DNA of 6,965 bases from an uncultured Chlamydiae bacterium (GTDB lineage: Bacteria; Chlamydiota; Chlamydiia; Chlamydiales; SM23-39). A program made the translations under genes and the position numbers. This document shows positions 1 to 5,787 of this stretch, in pieces (the stretch's first letter is position 1; the number at the start of each line of letters is the position of its first letter). The stretch covers positions 1 through 6,965 of the forward strand of contig CAIPFQ010000046.1 of assembly GCA_903864395.1 (NCBI GenBank), read 5' to 3'. The notes below the pieces were generated by a model, which was not told where the DNA came from, searched no databases, and worked only from the letters and a program-made list of their open reading frames with translations.

Positions 1-203
1 AAAATAATCAAAATAAAAAGAAAGATCATTCCTTTGAATTGTTACTCGCTCGATTCTACCTTGGGGATGCTTCCTTTACTCCAGATCAAACTCAATTGTT
101 TTTGAATAAATTAACAGACCAAGAGAAAAAAACTCTTGCAGCTTGGGCAGATAAAAAAGGGGGAGCGGCTCTTCGCTCTTTTGCGAAAACCAGATTCAAG
201 TAA
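1..203 (+). CDS. C-terminal fragment of an unrecognised basic protein (5' end outside the window)
   Basis: An open frame enters the window (first full codon at base 3) and ends at TAA 201-203, giving 66 visible C-terminal residues. The fragment begins with a Lys/Asn-rich stretch (NNQNKKKDHSFELLLARFYL), continues with a TPDQTQLFLNKLTDQEKKTL segment that looks amphipathic and helical, and ends in a basic tail (ALRSFAKTRFK). I see no signal peptide, membrane segment or known motif in the visible part, and I do not recognise the family. It lies on the same strand as hemH, 40 bases upstream, so the two may be co-transcribed. The frame is supported by sensible amino-acid composition and by the fact that the other two + frames are broken by stops in this stretch. 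Function unknown. Confidence 0.6.
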   Translation, partial: NNQNKKKDHSFELLLARFYLGDASFTPDQTQLFLNKLTDQEKKTLAAWADKKGGAALRSFAKTRFK

Positions 204-243
204 TTCCGAGACGGAAAACCCGTCTTCGGATAGAGTTGACGAA

Positions 244-1212
244 ATGGAATACCTGTTAGTCAATTTTGGGGGGCCTCGAAATTTAGAGGAAGTTCCCTCG
301 TTTTTAGAGGAACTTTTATGCGACAGAGATGTCGTGAGAGCACGCCTTCCTGGCTGGTTGCATTCTTGGTTTTTTCGCAGGATCGCTCGAAAAAGAGCCT
401 TTAAAGTTTCTTGCGATTATGAAAAAATTGGAGGACGCTCTCCCATTTTTTTTGATACGGAAAAAATGAGAGAGGCTCTCTCAAAATCTTTGGGCGCGCC
501 CGTCTTCACCTTTCATCGCTATTTGCCCAGCACGCATAAAGCTTCTTTGGCAGCGATTGAATTGAGCCTGGCGAAAGAGATCTGCGTGATCCCCCTTTTT
601 CCACAATTTTGTTTTGCGACGACAGGGAGCATCGCTCGGTTTTTGACCAAAGGCCTCTCGTCCCAAGTGTGTCATAAATTGCGCTGGATTCGCTCTTACG
701 CCGATCATCCGGCGTTTATTCAAGTCTGGCAAAAAAAAATCTCCGCATTTTTGGAAGAAAAAGGGCTGTGCGAAGCAGAGACGATGCTCCTTTTTAGCGC
801 GCATGGGGTGCCTAAAAAATTCATTGAGGAGGGCGATGTGTATGAACAAGAGTGTCAAACTTCTTTTGCAAAGGTCATGGAGGGGTTTCCTAGCGCCTTT
901 GGGACGCTTTGCTATCAATCAAAGTTCGGTAGAGGGGTGTGGCTAACGCCTTCGACAGAAGAGGTGTGTGCGAAGATCGCTTCATGGAGCTCAGGAAGAG
1001 AGTCTATCGTCGTCATTCCGATCACATTTACCTCCGATCATATTGAGACATTGTTTGAAATTGAAGAATTATATCTCCCTTTGCTGCGTCAATATTCCTC
1101 AAAAACATATCGCTGTCCTGCTCTGAATTTAGATGTGGAGTGGATAAAAGCTCTCACTGCAATAGCAAAACAGGGTTCGCTTGTCTCTACGGGCTCTTTA
1201 ATTCGAGGGTAA
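244..1212 (+). CDS. hemH: Ferrochelatase, last step of heme synthesis
   Basis: The 322-residue product inserts ferrous iron into the porphyrin macrocycle at the end of heme biosynthesis. It opens with the family's N-terminal LLVNFGGP (usually LLxNLGGP), followed by GGRSPI near residue 60, PLFPQFCFATTGS in the middle, the signature LLFSAHGVP with H187, and TSDHIETLFEIEEL with E268. H187 and E268 match the catalytic His/Glu pair and are 81 residues apart, as in the Bacillus subtilis enzyme (H183/E264). YQSKFG and WLTPSTEEV also fit. I chose ATG 244 because homologues start just before LLVNFGGP. A frame from TTG 136 would add 36 unrelated residues and overlap the upstream gene. The Shine-Dalgarno is weak (GATAGAG). 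The length is normal for the family. The gene converges on glgA and overlaps its end by 26 bp. In Chlamydia it is also called hemZ. Confidence 0.95.
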   Translation: MEYLLVNFGGPRNLEEVPSFLEELLCDRDVVRARLPGWLHSWFFRRIARKRAFKVSCDYEKIGGRSPIFFDTEKMREALSKSLGAPVFTFHRYLPSTHKASLAAIELSLAKEICVIPLFPQFCFATTGSIARFLTKGLSSQVCHKLRWIRSYADHPAFIQVWQKKISAFLEEKGLCEAETMLLFSAHGVPKKFIEEGDVYEQECQTSFAKVMEGFPSAFGTLCYQSKFGRGVWLTPSTEEVCAKIASWSSGRESIVVIPITFTSDHIETLFEIEELYLPLLRQYSSKTYRCPALNLDVEWIKALTAIAKQGSLVSTGSLIRG

Positions 1213-2653
1213 GGGACTTATTGTATATCTCGACATACTGCTCTGTTGGTTTTTTCCAGCTCCAATCGATTTGCATCGCGTTTTTGACCAAGATTTCTAT
1301 GGATGAAGGATCTCTCTGAAAGAGGGAGAAGGCAGTTTGCAGACCCCTGCGAACCGATTTTTTTGTGAAGTCGGAAAAAAGAAATCCATTGGATGGGAAG
1401 ATTGTGTCTTTATGTCCACCAGTGGCTCTCGCGATTGGAATGGTTCCATAGCGCATCGCGATCATTTGCGACAGACCGCAAGGCTCGTAAAGAGAGGGGA
1501 TGATGAGAAAATCTAAACTTGCGTAGATTTGGTGTGCAAGAGCTTCATTGTATTCGAGGCATAAAAATAAATGAGGGTTGTTTTTCTCCTTTTCTTGCAG
1601 AGCTCTGAAATGCTGTTCAATGTCTGGAGACGAGGGGCTGCCGAGTAAAAGAAAGGTACCCCCCATCTGCAGTGTTTCATAAAAAGCCTCTTCGATGAGC
1701 TCAGGCCCTTTTTGGATCGCTAAGCGTGTTACAGCGCCCACCCAAGGGCGCCCTGAAGAACTAAGAGTACATTTGTCTCGCAAAAAGGCTCTCATGAGCT
1801 CTTTGGCCTCGCAGACTTGCTTGTAAGAGTCTTTTGATCCGTAGGGAGCTACGAGAAAAGAGTCCTTCTCTGGGTTCCATAAATCTTGATCGAGACCATT
1901 CAAAAAACCGAAAATTTTTTTTCTATATTTTAAAAATGTCTTTTGGAGACCATACCCAGCCTCTGGAGTGACCATTTCTTTTGCGTATTGAGGAGAGACT
2001 GCGACAACCGCATCGGCATAGACGACGCCTCCTTTCAAAAGATTAATGAGTGAGGGCTTGTCAGGGCTGTTATCTTGGAGTTTTTCTGGAACAAGGTATT
2101 TTAGGCCGTTGAGACCGATGGCATCCAGGTCCCAGCTTGCACAGAGCCCCTGGTAGGCTGCATTGTGAACTGTAAGCACAATAGAGCGGATGGGGAGGTT
2201 GTAAAAATCTCTCGCAAGAACTGCGGCGATGGCGACAGGCCAGTCGTGAAGGTGCAGCACATCAATTACCTCCCTTCTGAGGGAGAGGATCTCGATCGCC
2301 GCTTTTGAAAAATAGAGAAAACGGGCGATATCGTCATCGCAGCCATAGATTTTTCCCCTATGAAAATAGCCAGAGGCGTGGCGCGCCTCAACTAAGCTTA
2401 AAGGAACTTTTTGAAAAAAGCCCTGCCAAAGGGCGTTTGCGTGGGAAGCTCCTTTTTCAGAGCATTTGAAGTCGGGAATGGACAGCCGTACTTGTTCTAA
2501 GGATTTCATGTCTATGCAATCATATTTGGGAAGAATCACCTCTACCGTGTGCCCTTGGCGCAATAATTCTTTTGACAGCCCAATAACAACCTCTCCAAGG
2601 CCTCCTGCCTTGGCTAGGGGAGCGAATTCTGTAGCGAGTTGTACGATTTTCAT
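1187..2653 (-). CDS. glgA: Glycogen synthase (ADP-glucose alpha-1,4-glucosyltransferase, GT5)
   Basis: This 488-residue enzyme extends alpha-1,4-glucan chains from ADP-glucose. The N-terminal Rossmann domain begins with the nucleotide-sugar loop K15-AGGLGEV (usually KTGGLGDV). HDW follows with D137, then TVHNAAYQG with H163 and NGLDQDLWNP near the domain boundary. The C-terminal domain has TRLAIQKG with R310 and K315, IIPSLYEPCGL with E390, and RYGTIPIARATGGHKDTI. These match the Escherichia coli D137, H161, R300, K305 and E377 positions, and R310/K315 keep the same spacing. The ATG at 2653 is fixed by the N-terminal loop. AAGGA lies only one base from the start and another AGGA about 12 bases away, so the ribosome site is unclear. 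The gene diverges from tRNA-Gln/prs and ends inside hemH (TAG at 1189-1187). Chlamydiae store glycogen, so the gene is expected. No key residue is missing. Confidence 0.96.
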   Translation of the reverse strand: MKIVQLATEFAPLAKAGGLGEVVIGLSKELLRQGHTVEVILPKYDCIDMKSLEQVRLSIPDFKCSEKGASHANALWQGFFQKVPLSLVEARHASGYFHRGKIYGCDDDIARFLYFSKAAIEILSLRREVIDVLHLHDWPVAIAAVLARDFYNLPIRSIVLTVHNAAYQGLCASWDLDAIGLNGLKYLVPEKLQDNSPDKPSLINLLKGGVVYADAVVAVSPQYAKEMVTPEAGYGLQKTFLKYRKKIFGFLNGLDQDLWNPEKDSFLVAPYGSKDSYKQVCEAKELMRAFLRDKCTLSSSGRPWVGAVTRLAIQKGPELIEEAFYETLQMGGTFLLLGSPSSPDIEQHFRALQEKEKNNPHLFLCLEYNEALAHQIYASLDFLIIPSLYEPCGLSQMIAMRYGTIPIARATGGHKDTIFPSNGFLFSDFTKKSVRRGLQTAFSLFQRDPSSIEILVKNAMQIDWSWKKPTEQYVEIYNKSLTLELKSP

Positions 2654-2716
2654 ATCCTTTTTTTATCCTGAACTTCCAAGAAAAGTCGAGCGAAAAAAGA
2701 GCGAGGGGCGTGCCTA

Positions 2717-2746
2717 TTGCAAAATATTTGCCTCTTAGACTATGAT
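2717..2746 (+). promoter_or_regulatory. Promoter for tRNA-Gln (and probably prs)
   Basis: TTGCAA (2717-2722) and TATGAT (2741-2746) are separated by 18 bases. This is a good match to the sigma70-type consensus TTGACA/TATAAT, which chlamydial sigma66 also reads. Transcription would start around 2752-2754, about 19 bases before the mature tRNA. The site lies in the 118-bp spacer between the divergent glgA and tRNA genes. A short inverted repeat, GCAAA-ATA-TTTGC (2719-2731), overlaps the -35 box and spacer. No equally good promoter for glgA was seen on the other strand. Confidence 0.6.
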
Positions 2747-2771
2747 GGTTCCTGTTTTTGTTCTCGGTTAG

Positions 2772-2843
<72 letters not shown>

Positions 2844-2873
2844 ATAGTTAAGTCTCTTGAGAGAAAGTTTCGC

Positions 2874-3821
2874 ATGGATTCTTCGATCGTTTTGTTTGCG
2901 GGATCTTCTCATAAAAAACTTTCTGAGAGTGTAGCGAAAGCTCTCCGTATAGAGCTCGGCTCTATGCAAATAGAGCGGTTTCCCGATGGGGAAATCGGCG
3001 TCCAGATTTTGAATAGTGTGAGGGGGCGCGATGTTTTTGTTCTCCAAGCGCCAGCGCGGCGCCCCAACCATTATTTAATGGAGCTTCTCATTATTGCTGA
3101 CTCTTTAAAAAGAGCGTCGGCGCGCAGCATTATTGCTGTGATGCCCTATTTCCCCTATGCAAGGCAAGATCGCAGGGATAAGGGGCGCGTGCCGATTACT
3201 GCGCGGCTAGTGGCCGATTTGCTGGAAAAGGCGGGGGTGACTCGTCTTTTGACGATGGATTTGCATACGGATCAGATTCAAGGTTTTTTTAATATTCCTG
3301 TGGATAATCTGTCTGCGCGCTCCTTGTTGGTGCAAGAGGTTCAGCGGTTTGGATTGAAAAATGGGGTGGTGGTTTCTCCTGATGTAGGGAGCAACCGGAT
3401 GGCGAGAAAGTTTGCTGAGGCTCTTGGGGTGGATCTGGCCATTGTGGATAAGCGTCGCTTAAGTGCGGAAACCGTCGAGGTGAATGCTTTGATTGGGAGT
3501 GTGAAGGGGAAGAATGTTCTCTTAGTCGATGATATGTGCTCGACAGGGGGGACCCTTTCTTTGGCGGCGCAGGTGTGCCGTAGTGAGGGAGCGTCTCGTG
3601 TATTTGCTGCGCTCACGCATGGTTTATTTGTGGGGACAAAAATGCCCTCTGGGGTCGATCGATTTTTTGCAACCGATTCCGTTCCCCCCCTGGAGAGGAG
3701 AGAGGATGTGTTGCAGATCGTTTCTGTGGCCGATTATTTAGCTGAGGCAATGCGATGCATGGTCTCTCAGGGATCTATTTCTTCTCTTTTTAGTCGAGAA
3801 GAAGTAAGATTAGAAAGTTAG
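2874..3821 (+). CDS. prs: Ribose-phosphate pyrophosphokinase (PRPP synthase)
   Basis: The 315-residue product makes PRPP from ribose 5-phosphate and ATP for nucleotide, NAD, His and Trp synthesis. Family motifs appear in order: RFPDGE (35-40), MELLIIADSLKRASA (69-83), YARQDRR (95-101), RVPITARLVADLL, and MDLHTDQIQGFF with the catalytic-region H131. The SPDVGSNRMA segment follows, then the flexible-loop VDKRR and the PRPP-binding loop VDDMCSTGGTL (D219/D220). The binding loop differs from the more common DDMIDTAGT but keeps the two Asp and the TGGT turn. The length is typical of class I enzymes. The ATG at 2874 places the N-terminal IVLFAGSSH strand correctly; its Shine-Dalgarno is weak (GAGAAAG). 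The gene lies 30 bases after tRNA-Gln and probably shares its promoter. As far as I know, Chlamydiaceae lack prs at this position, so its presence points to a chlamydia with wider nucleotide metabolism. Confidence 0.95.
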   Translation: MDSSIVLFAGSSHKKLSESVAKALRIELGSMQIERFPDGEIGVQILNSVRGRDVFVLQAPARRPNHYLMELLIIADSLKRASARSIIAVMPYFPYARQDRRDKGRVPITARLVADLLEKAGVTRLLTMDLHTDQIQGFFNIPVDNLSARSLLVQEVQRFGLKNGVVVSPDVGSNRMARKFAEALGVDLAIVDKRRLSAETVEVNALIGSVKGKNVLLVDDMCSTGGTLSLAAQVCRSEGASRVFAALTHGLFVGTKMPSGVDRFFATDSVPPLERREDVLQIVSVADYLAEAMRCMVSQGSISSLFSREEVRLES

Positions 3822-3840
3822 GATTTTTAACAATTTAAAT

Positions 3841-3880
3841 AGAGGAGCATCGCTTCCCTCTCGTCCTTGAAGGGCGAGGA
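3841..3880 (+). promoter_or_regulatory. Two overlapping hairpins in the rplY leader
   Basis: Hairpin A pairs 3841-3845 (AGAGG) with 3857-3861 (CCTCT), plus an inner AGC/GCT stem (3846-3848 with 3852-3854) and a two-base bulge. Hairpin B pairs 3859-3867 with 3871-3879 around the three-base loop TGA: nine pairs, two of them G-U. The two share bases 3859-3861, so they cannot both be complete. Hairpin B contains most of GAGGA (3876-3880), the only SD-like sequence close upstream of rplY. Neither is followed by a T-run, so I do not call a terminator. A role in controlling rplY translation is inference. Confidence 0.4.
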
Positions 3881-3899
3881 TTTTCGCGATGTCAATTTG

Positions 3900-4460
3900 A
3901 TGAAATTAAAGTATTTTTCAAGAACTGTCGGGAAGAAGGGAGAAGTGAACAAACTTCGCCGCGAAGGTTTTATTCCAGCTGTCATTTACGGAAAAGATCA
4001 CCCTGTTCACCCCATTTTTCTAAAGCAAGAAGATTTTGCGACAATTTTGCGCGGTTTAAAAGCGGGCTCTTTGTCAACCACAGTATTTGAACTGAATGAC
4101 GGTCATAAAACGCATAAAGCGCTTGTCAAAGAAATTCAGTATCATCGATCCACCTATGCAGTAGAGCATATGGACTTTGCTCTTCTTTTTGAGAATGTGC
4201 CAATCACGGTAAAAGTGTCGATCCAGATTTTGGGTGCTGCTGAATGTCCAGGCGTAAAGCTTGGAGGGTTTGTGCGTCAATCGATTCGTTCAATAAAAAT
4301 TGCCTGTCTGCCAAAAGATATTCCTGCGAACCTGGTCTTTGATATAACGGATATGCAGATTGGTTCCGTAAAGCGTTTATCGGATCTTGTAATTCCCGCA
4401 GGCGTTGCGCCCCAAGCAAAAATGAACGAGGTAGCGGTCGTTATTGCGAAGAAAGCGTAA
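3900..4460 (+). CDS. rplY: Large ribosomal subunit protein bL25 (CTC/TL5 family)
   Basis: The 186-residue product binds 5S rRNA in the central protuberance of the 50S subunit. The N-terminal L25 domain shows GKKGEVNKLRREGFIPAVIYG at about residues 12-32. The C-terminal TL5/CTC beta domain has VPITVKV, then VKLGGFVRQSIRSIKIACLP, DITDMQIGSVKRLSDL, and ends in VVIAKKA. The two-domain length of about 185 residues is normal for the CTC form, which Chlamydia also uses (gene ctc). I chose ATG 3900 because homologues start directly before the L25 domain. TTG 3867 would add 11 residues that lie in the leader hairpin. No proper SD stands at the usual distance: GAGGA ends 19 bases upstream and is paired in a hairpin. 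It is the first gene of the downstream operon, 16 bases before pth. Confidence 0.93.
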   Translation: MKLKYFSRTVGKKGEVNKLRREGFIPAVIYGKDHPVHPIFLKQEDFATILRGLKAGSLSTTVFELNDGHKTHKALVKEIQYHRSTYAVEHMDFALLFENVPITVKVSIQILGAAECPGVKLGGFVRQSIRSIKIACLPKDIPANLVFDITDMQIGSVKRLSDLVIPAGVAPQAKMNEVAVVIAKKA

Positions 4461-4476
4461 TGGTTTGTGAGATTTT

Positions 4477-5064
4477 GTGGCAGATCGGTTCTTAATTGTT
4501 GGCTTGGGAAATCCAGGAAAAGACTATGAAGGAACTCGTCATAATATTGGTTTTGCCTCTCTTGAAGCTTTAGCACGTAGGCATTCTTTGCATTTTCGCC
4601 ATAAAATGCAGTGGCGCTCTCTAGTGGCTCAAGGGCAAATAGGGGGTGCTGATGTGGTGTTGTTGATGCCCCTTACGTTTATGAATTTGAGCGGGGAAGC
4701 TGTGGCTCCGATCGCACGTTTCCTTAACGTGGGGCTCTCTCGCCTCCTTGTCGTGGTCGACGATGTCGCTCTCCCTGTAGGGCAGCTGCGGATGCGCTCC
4801 TTTGGCGGCTCTGGCGGACACAATGGCTTAAAAAGCGTGGCGGCTCACCTTCAGACGCAGTCGTTTTTGCGGCTGCGTGTTGGAGTGGGGGATCGAGCTG
4901 AGGGAGATTTGGTGAGCCACGTCCTCGGTCGATTCTCTGAAGAAGAAGAAAAACTCGTTCCTAAAATCCTGGAGCGGGCGGCTGTGGCGATAGAGCTATG
5001 GTTGGAAAAAGGATTAAACCATGCGATGGAATTCGCGAACCAAAAAGAGACGGATTCCACCTAA
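4477..5064 (+). CDS. pth: Peptidyl-tRNA hydrolase
   Basis: The 195-residue enzyme cleaves peptidyl-tRNAs released from stalled ribosomes and recycles the tRNA. The sequence starts with FLIVGLGNPG (N12), then TRHNIGF with catalytic H22, PLTFMNLSG (M69, N70), VVVDDVALP with D95, and GGSGGHNGLKS (H115, N116). All of these sit exactly two residues later than E. coli N10, H20, M67, N68, D93, H113 and N114, so the active site is complete. The length is normal. The start is GTG 4477: an in-frame TGA lies at 4468-4470 and there is no in-frame ATG before the motifs. The SD is weak (GTGAGA about four bases away). The position between rplY and rpsF is the known chlamydial order and groups it with translation genes. 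Confidence 0.95.
   Translation: MADRFLIVGLGNPGKDYEGTRHNIGFASLEALARRHSLHFRHKMQWRSLVAQGQIGGADVVLLMPLTFMNLSGEAVAPIARFLNVGLSRLLVVVDDVALPVGQLRMRSFGGSGGHNGLKSVAAHLQTQSFLRLRVGVGDRAEGDLVSHVLGRFSEEEEKLVPKILERAAVAIELWLEKGLNHAMEFANQKETDST
5027..5059 (+). promoter_or_regulatory. Hairpin at the end of pth, just before rpsF
   Basis: Bases 5027-5035 (TGGAATTCG) pair with 5051-5059 (CGGATTCCA): nine pairs with one G-U. The loop is 15 bases, rich in A. The hairpin lies within the last pth codons and ends 24 bases before the rpsF start, leaving the rpsF SD (GGAG, 5075-5078) free. In many bacteria the S6:S18 complex binds an RNA structure upstream of rpsF to limit its own synthesis. I could not match the characteristic bulged CCG of that structure here, so the link is only positional. 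Confidence 0.3.
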
Positions 5065-5083
5065 CCTAAGCAATGGAGCTGAA

Positions 5084-5431
5084 ATGAGTAAGTTAAGAAA
5101 CGGGCTTTATGAAGGGATGTATATCTTGAGCGCAACGCTCAGCGATGAATCTCGTAAAAAAGCCTTTGATAAAATTGTGGAAGGAATTACCCAAAAAGGG
5201 GGAGAAATCCACAAAACGTTTGAACTAGGCCGTCGAAAGTTAGCCTATGAGATTGATGGAAAAAGAGAGGGTTTTTACTATGTTCTTTTCTTTACTACCA
5301 AAACCTCCTCGATCGTCGATTTGTGGAAAGAGTACCAACTGCATGAAGATCTGATTCGATTCATGACAACGCGCATCGAGACAGTGCCAGAGACTCTTGA
5401 ATTTAAACCTCTTAAACAACCGATAGGCTAA
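5084..5431 (+). CDS. rpsF: Small ribosomal subunit protein bS6
   Basis: The 115-residue product is a 30S platform protein that pairs with bS18. Typical bS6 segments are visible: [15 protein letters not shown] at the start, [32 protein letters not shown] in the middle (with the RRKLAY element), then a helix and FMTTRIE near the end. The length is close to other bS6 proteins. I chose ATG 5084 because it has a clear SD (GGAG at 5075-5078, five bases away) and gives the family's N-terminus. An upstream ATG at 5021 would add 21 residues lying inside pth. The gene follows pth by 19 bases and is followed by rpsR after two bases, the standard rpsF-rpsR pairing. Confidence 0.94.
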   Translation: MSKLRNGLYEGMYILSATLSDESRKKAFDKIVEGITQKGGEIHKTFELGRRKLAYEIDGKREGFYYVLFFTTKTSSIVDLWKEYQLHEDLIRFMTTRIETVPETLEFKPLKQPIG

Positions 5432-5433
5432 TT

Positions 5434-5784
5434 ATGTATCCTAAAAAAAATTCCTATAGCAATTCAAGCGGCATAGGGTATGGCGGTGGCAGCAGTGGCG
5501 GTCACGGTGGCAGTAGTCATGGTGGCTATGGGGCTCAAGGCGGTAGCATGGGGACGGCAGAGAGTCCTTTTGCTAAAAAAAAGAAGAGCTGCCCTTTTAC
5601 TTTAGCGAAGTTTAACACGATTGACTACAAAGATATAGAGACACTGAGACAGTTTATTACAGAGCGAGGAAAGATCTTGCCGCGTCGTATTACAGGGGTG
5701 TCACACTTTTATCAAAAAGTTCTGAAAAAAGCGATTAAGCAGGCTCGATATATGGCTTTGCTTCCTTTTGCGGCGAAGGAGTAA
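5434..5784 (+). CDS. rpsR: Small ribosomal subunit protein bS18 with a Gly/Ser-rich N-terminal extension
   Basis: Residues from about 48 on are a normal bS18: [39 protein letters not shown], and a basic end with [15 protein letters not shown]. bS18 sits on the 30S platform with bS6, near the 3' end of 16S rRNA. Usual bS18 length is about 75-85 residues; this frame gives 116. The extra N-terminal part is mostly a tract (residues 13-40) in which 15 of 28 residues are Gly and most others Ser, His or Tyr. Two starts are possible. ATG 5434 is two bases after the rpsF stop, with a weak GATAGG six bases away. Internal ATG 5548 (Met39) has AAGG seven bases upstream and would give an ordinary 78-residue protein. 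I annotate the longer form because of operon spacing and an unbroken frame, but the start is uncertain. The family call is not. Confidence 0.85.
   Translation: MYPKKNSYSNSSGIGYGGGSSGGHGGSSHGGYGAQGGSMGTAESPFAKKKKSCPFTLAKFNTIDYKDIETLRQFITERGKILPRRITGVSHFYQKVLKKAIKQARYMALLPFAAKE
5470..5553 (+). repeat. Low-complexity GGY/AGY tract encoding the Gly/Ser-rich S18 tail
   Basis: The tract is built from imperfect units of GGC, GGT, AGC and AGT codons, for example GGTGGCAGTAGTCATGGTGGC. Of its 15 glycine codons, twelve end in C or T, three are GGG and none is GGA, while GGA and GGG are common in the neighbouring genes. This is the only clearly low-complexity coding tract in the window. It could have grown by replication slippage. 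It ends where the conserved S18 core approaches and contains the possible internal start at 5548. Confidence 0.6.
5762..5781 (+). promoter_or_regulatory. rplI Shine-Dalgarno paired into a hairpin within the end of rpsR
   Basis: The strong SD AAGGAG (5776-5781) lies six bases before the rplI ATG. It can pair with TTCCTT (5762-5767), six pairs including one G-U, and T5768-G5775 adds a wobble. The hairpin lies in the last codons of rpsR, so a ribosome finishing rpsR would open it. This is the usual layout for translational coupling; the coupling itself is inferred. Confidence 0.5.
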
Positions 5785-5787
5785 TTT

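Noticed and set aside
136..243. A longer hemH starting at TTG 136
   Set aside because: The 36 extra residues do not resemble ferrochelatase, overlap the upstream gene in another frame, and the family N-terminus fits ATG 244.
481..918. A 145-codon open frame on the - strand inside hemH
   Set aside because: It lies fully antisense to a well-supported enzyme and its translation shows no family features.
3779..3804. An eight-pair hairpin (TTCTTCTC with GAGAAGAA) near the 3' end of prs, as a terminator
   Set aside because: It lies inside the coding region and no T-run follows. Low GC pairing also argues against intrinsic termination.
3867..3899. TTG 3867 as the rplY start
   Set aside because: The added residues fall in the leader hairpin and have no counterpart in L25 proteins; ATG 3900 gives the family start.
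4460..4495. An 11-codon ORF starting in the rplY stop (TAATG) and overlapping the pth start
   Set aside because: It has no SD and no recognisable sequence; TAATG overlaps arise easily by chance. The GTG start of pth fits the family without it.
5021..5083. An upstream start for rpsF at ATG 5021
   Set aside because: It lies inside pth and lacks an SD; ATG 5084 has GGAG at the right distance and matches bS6.
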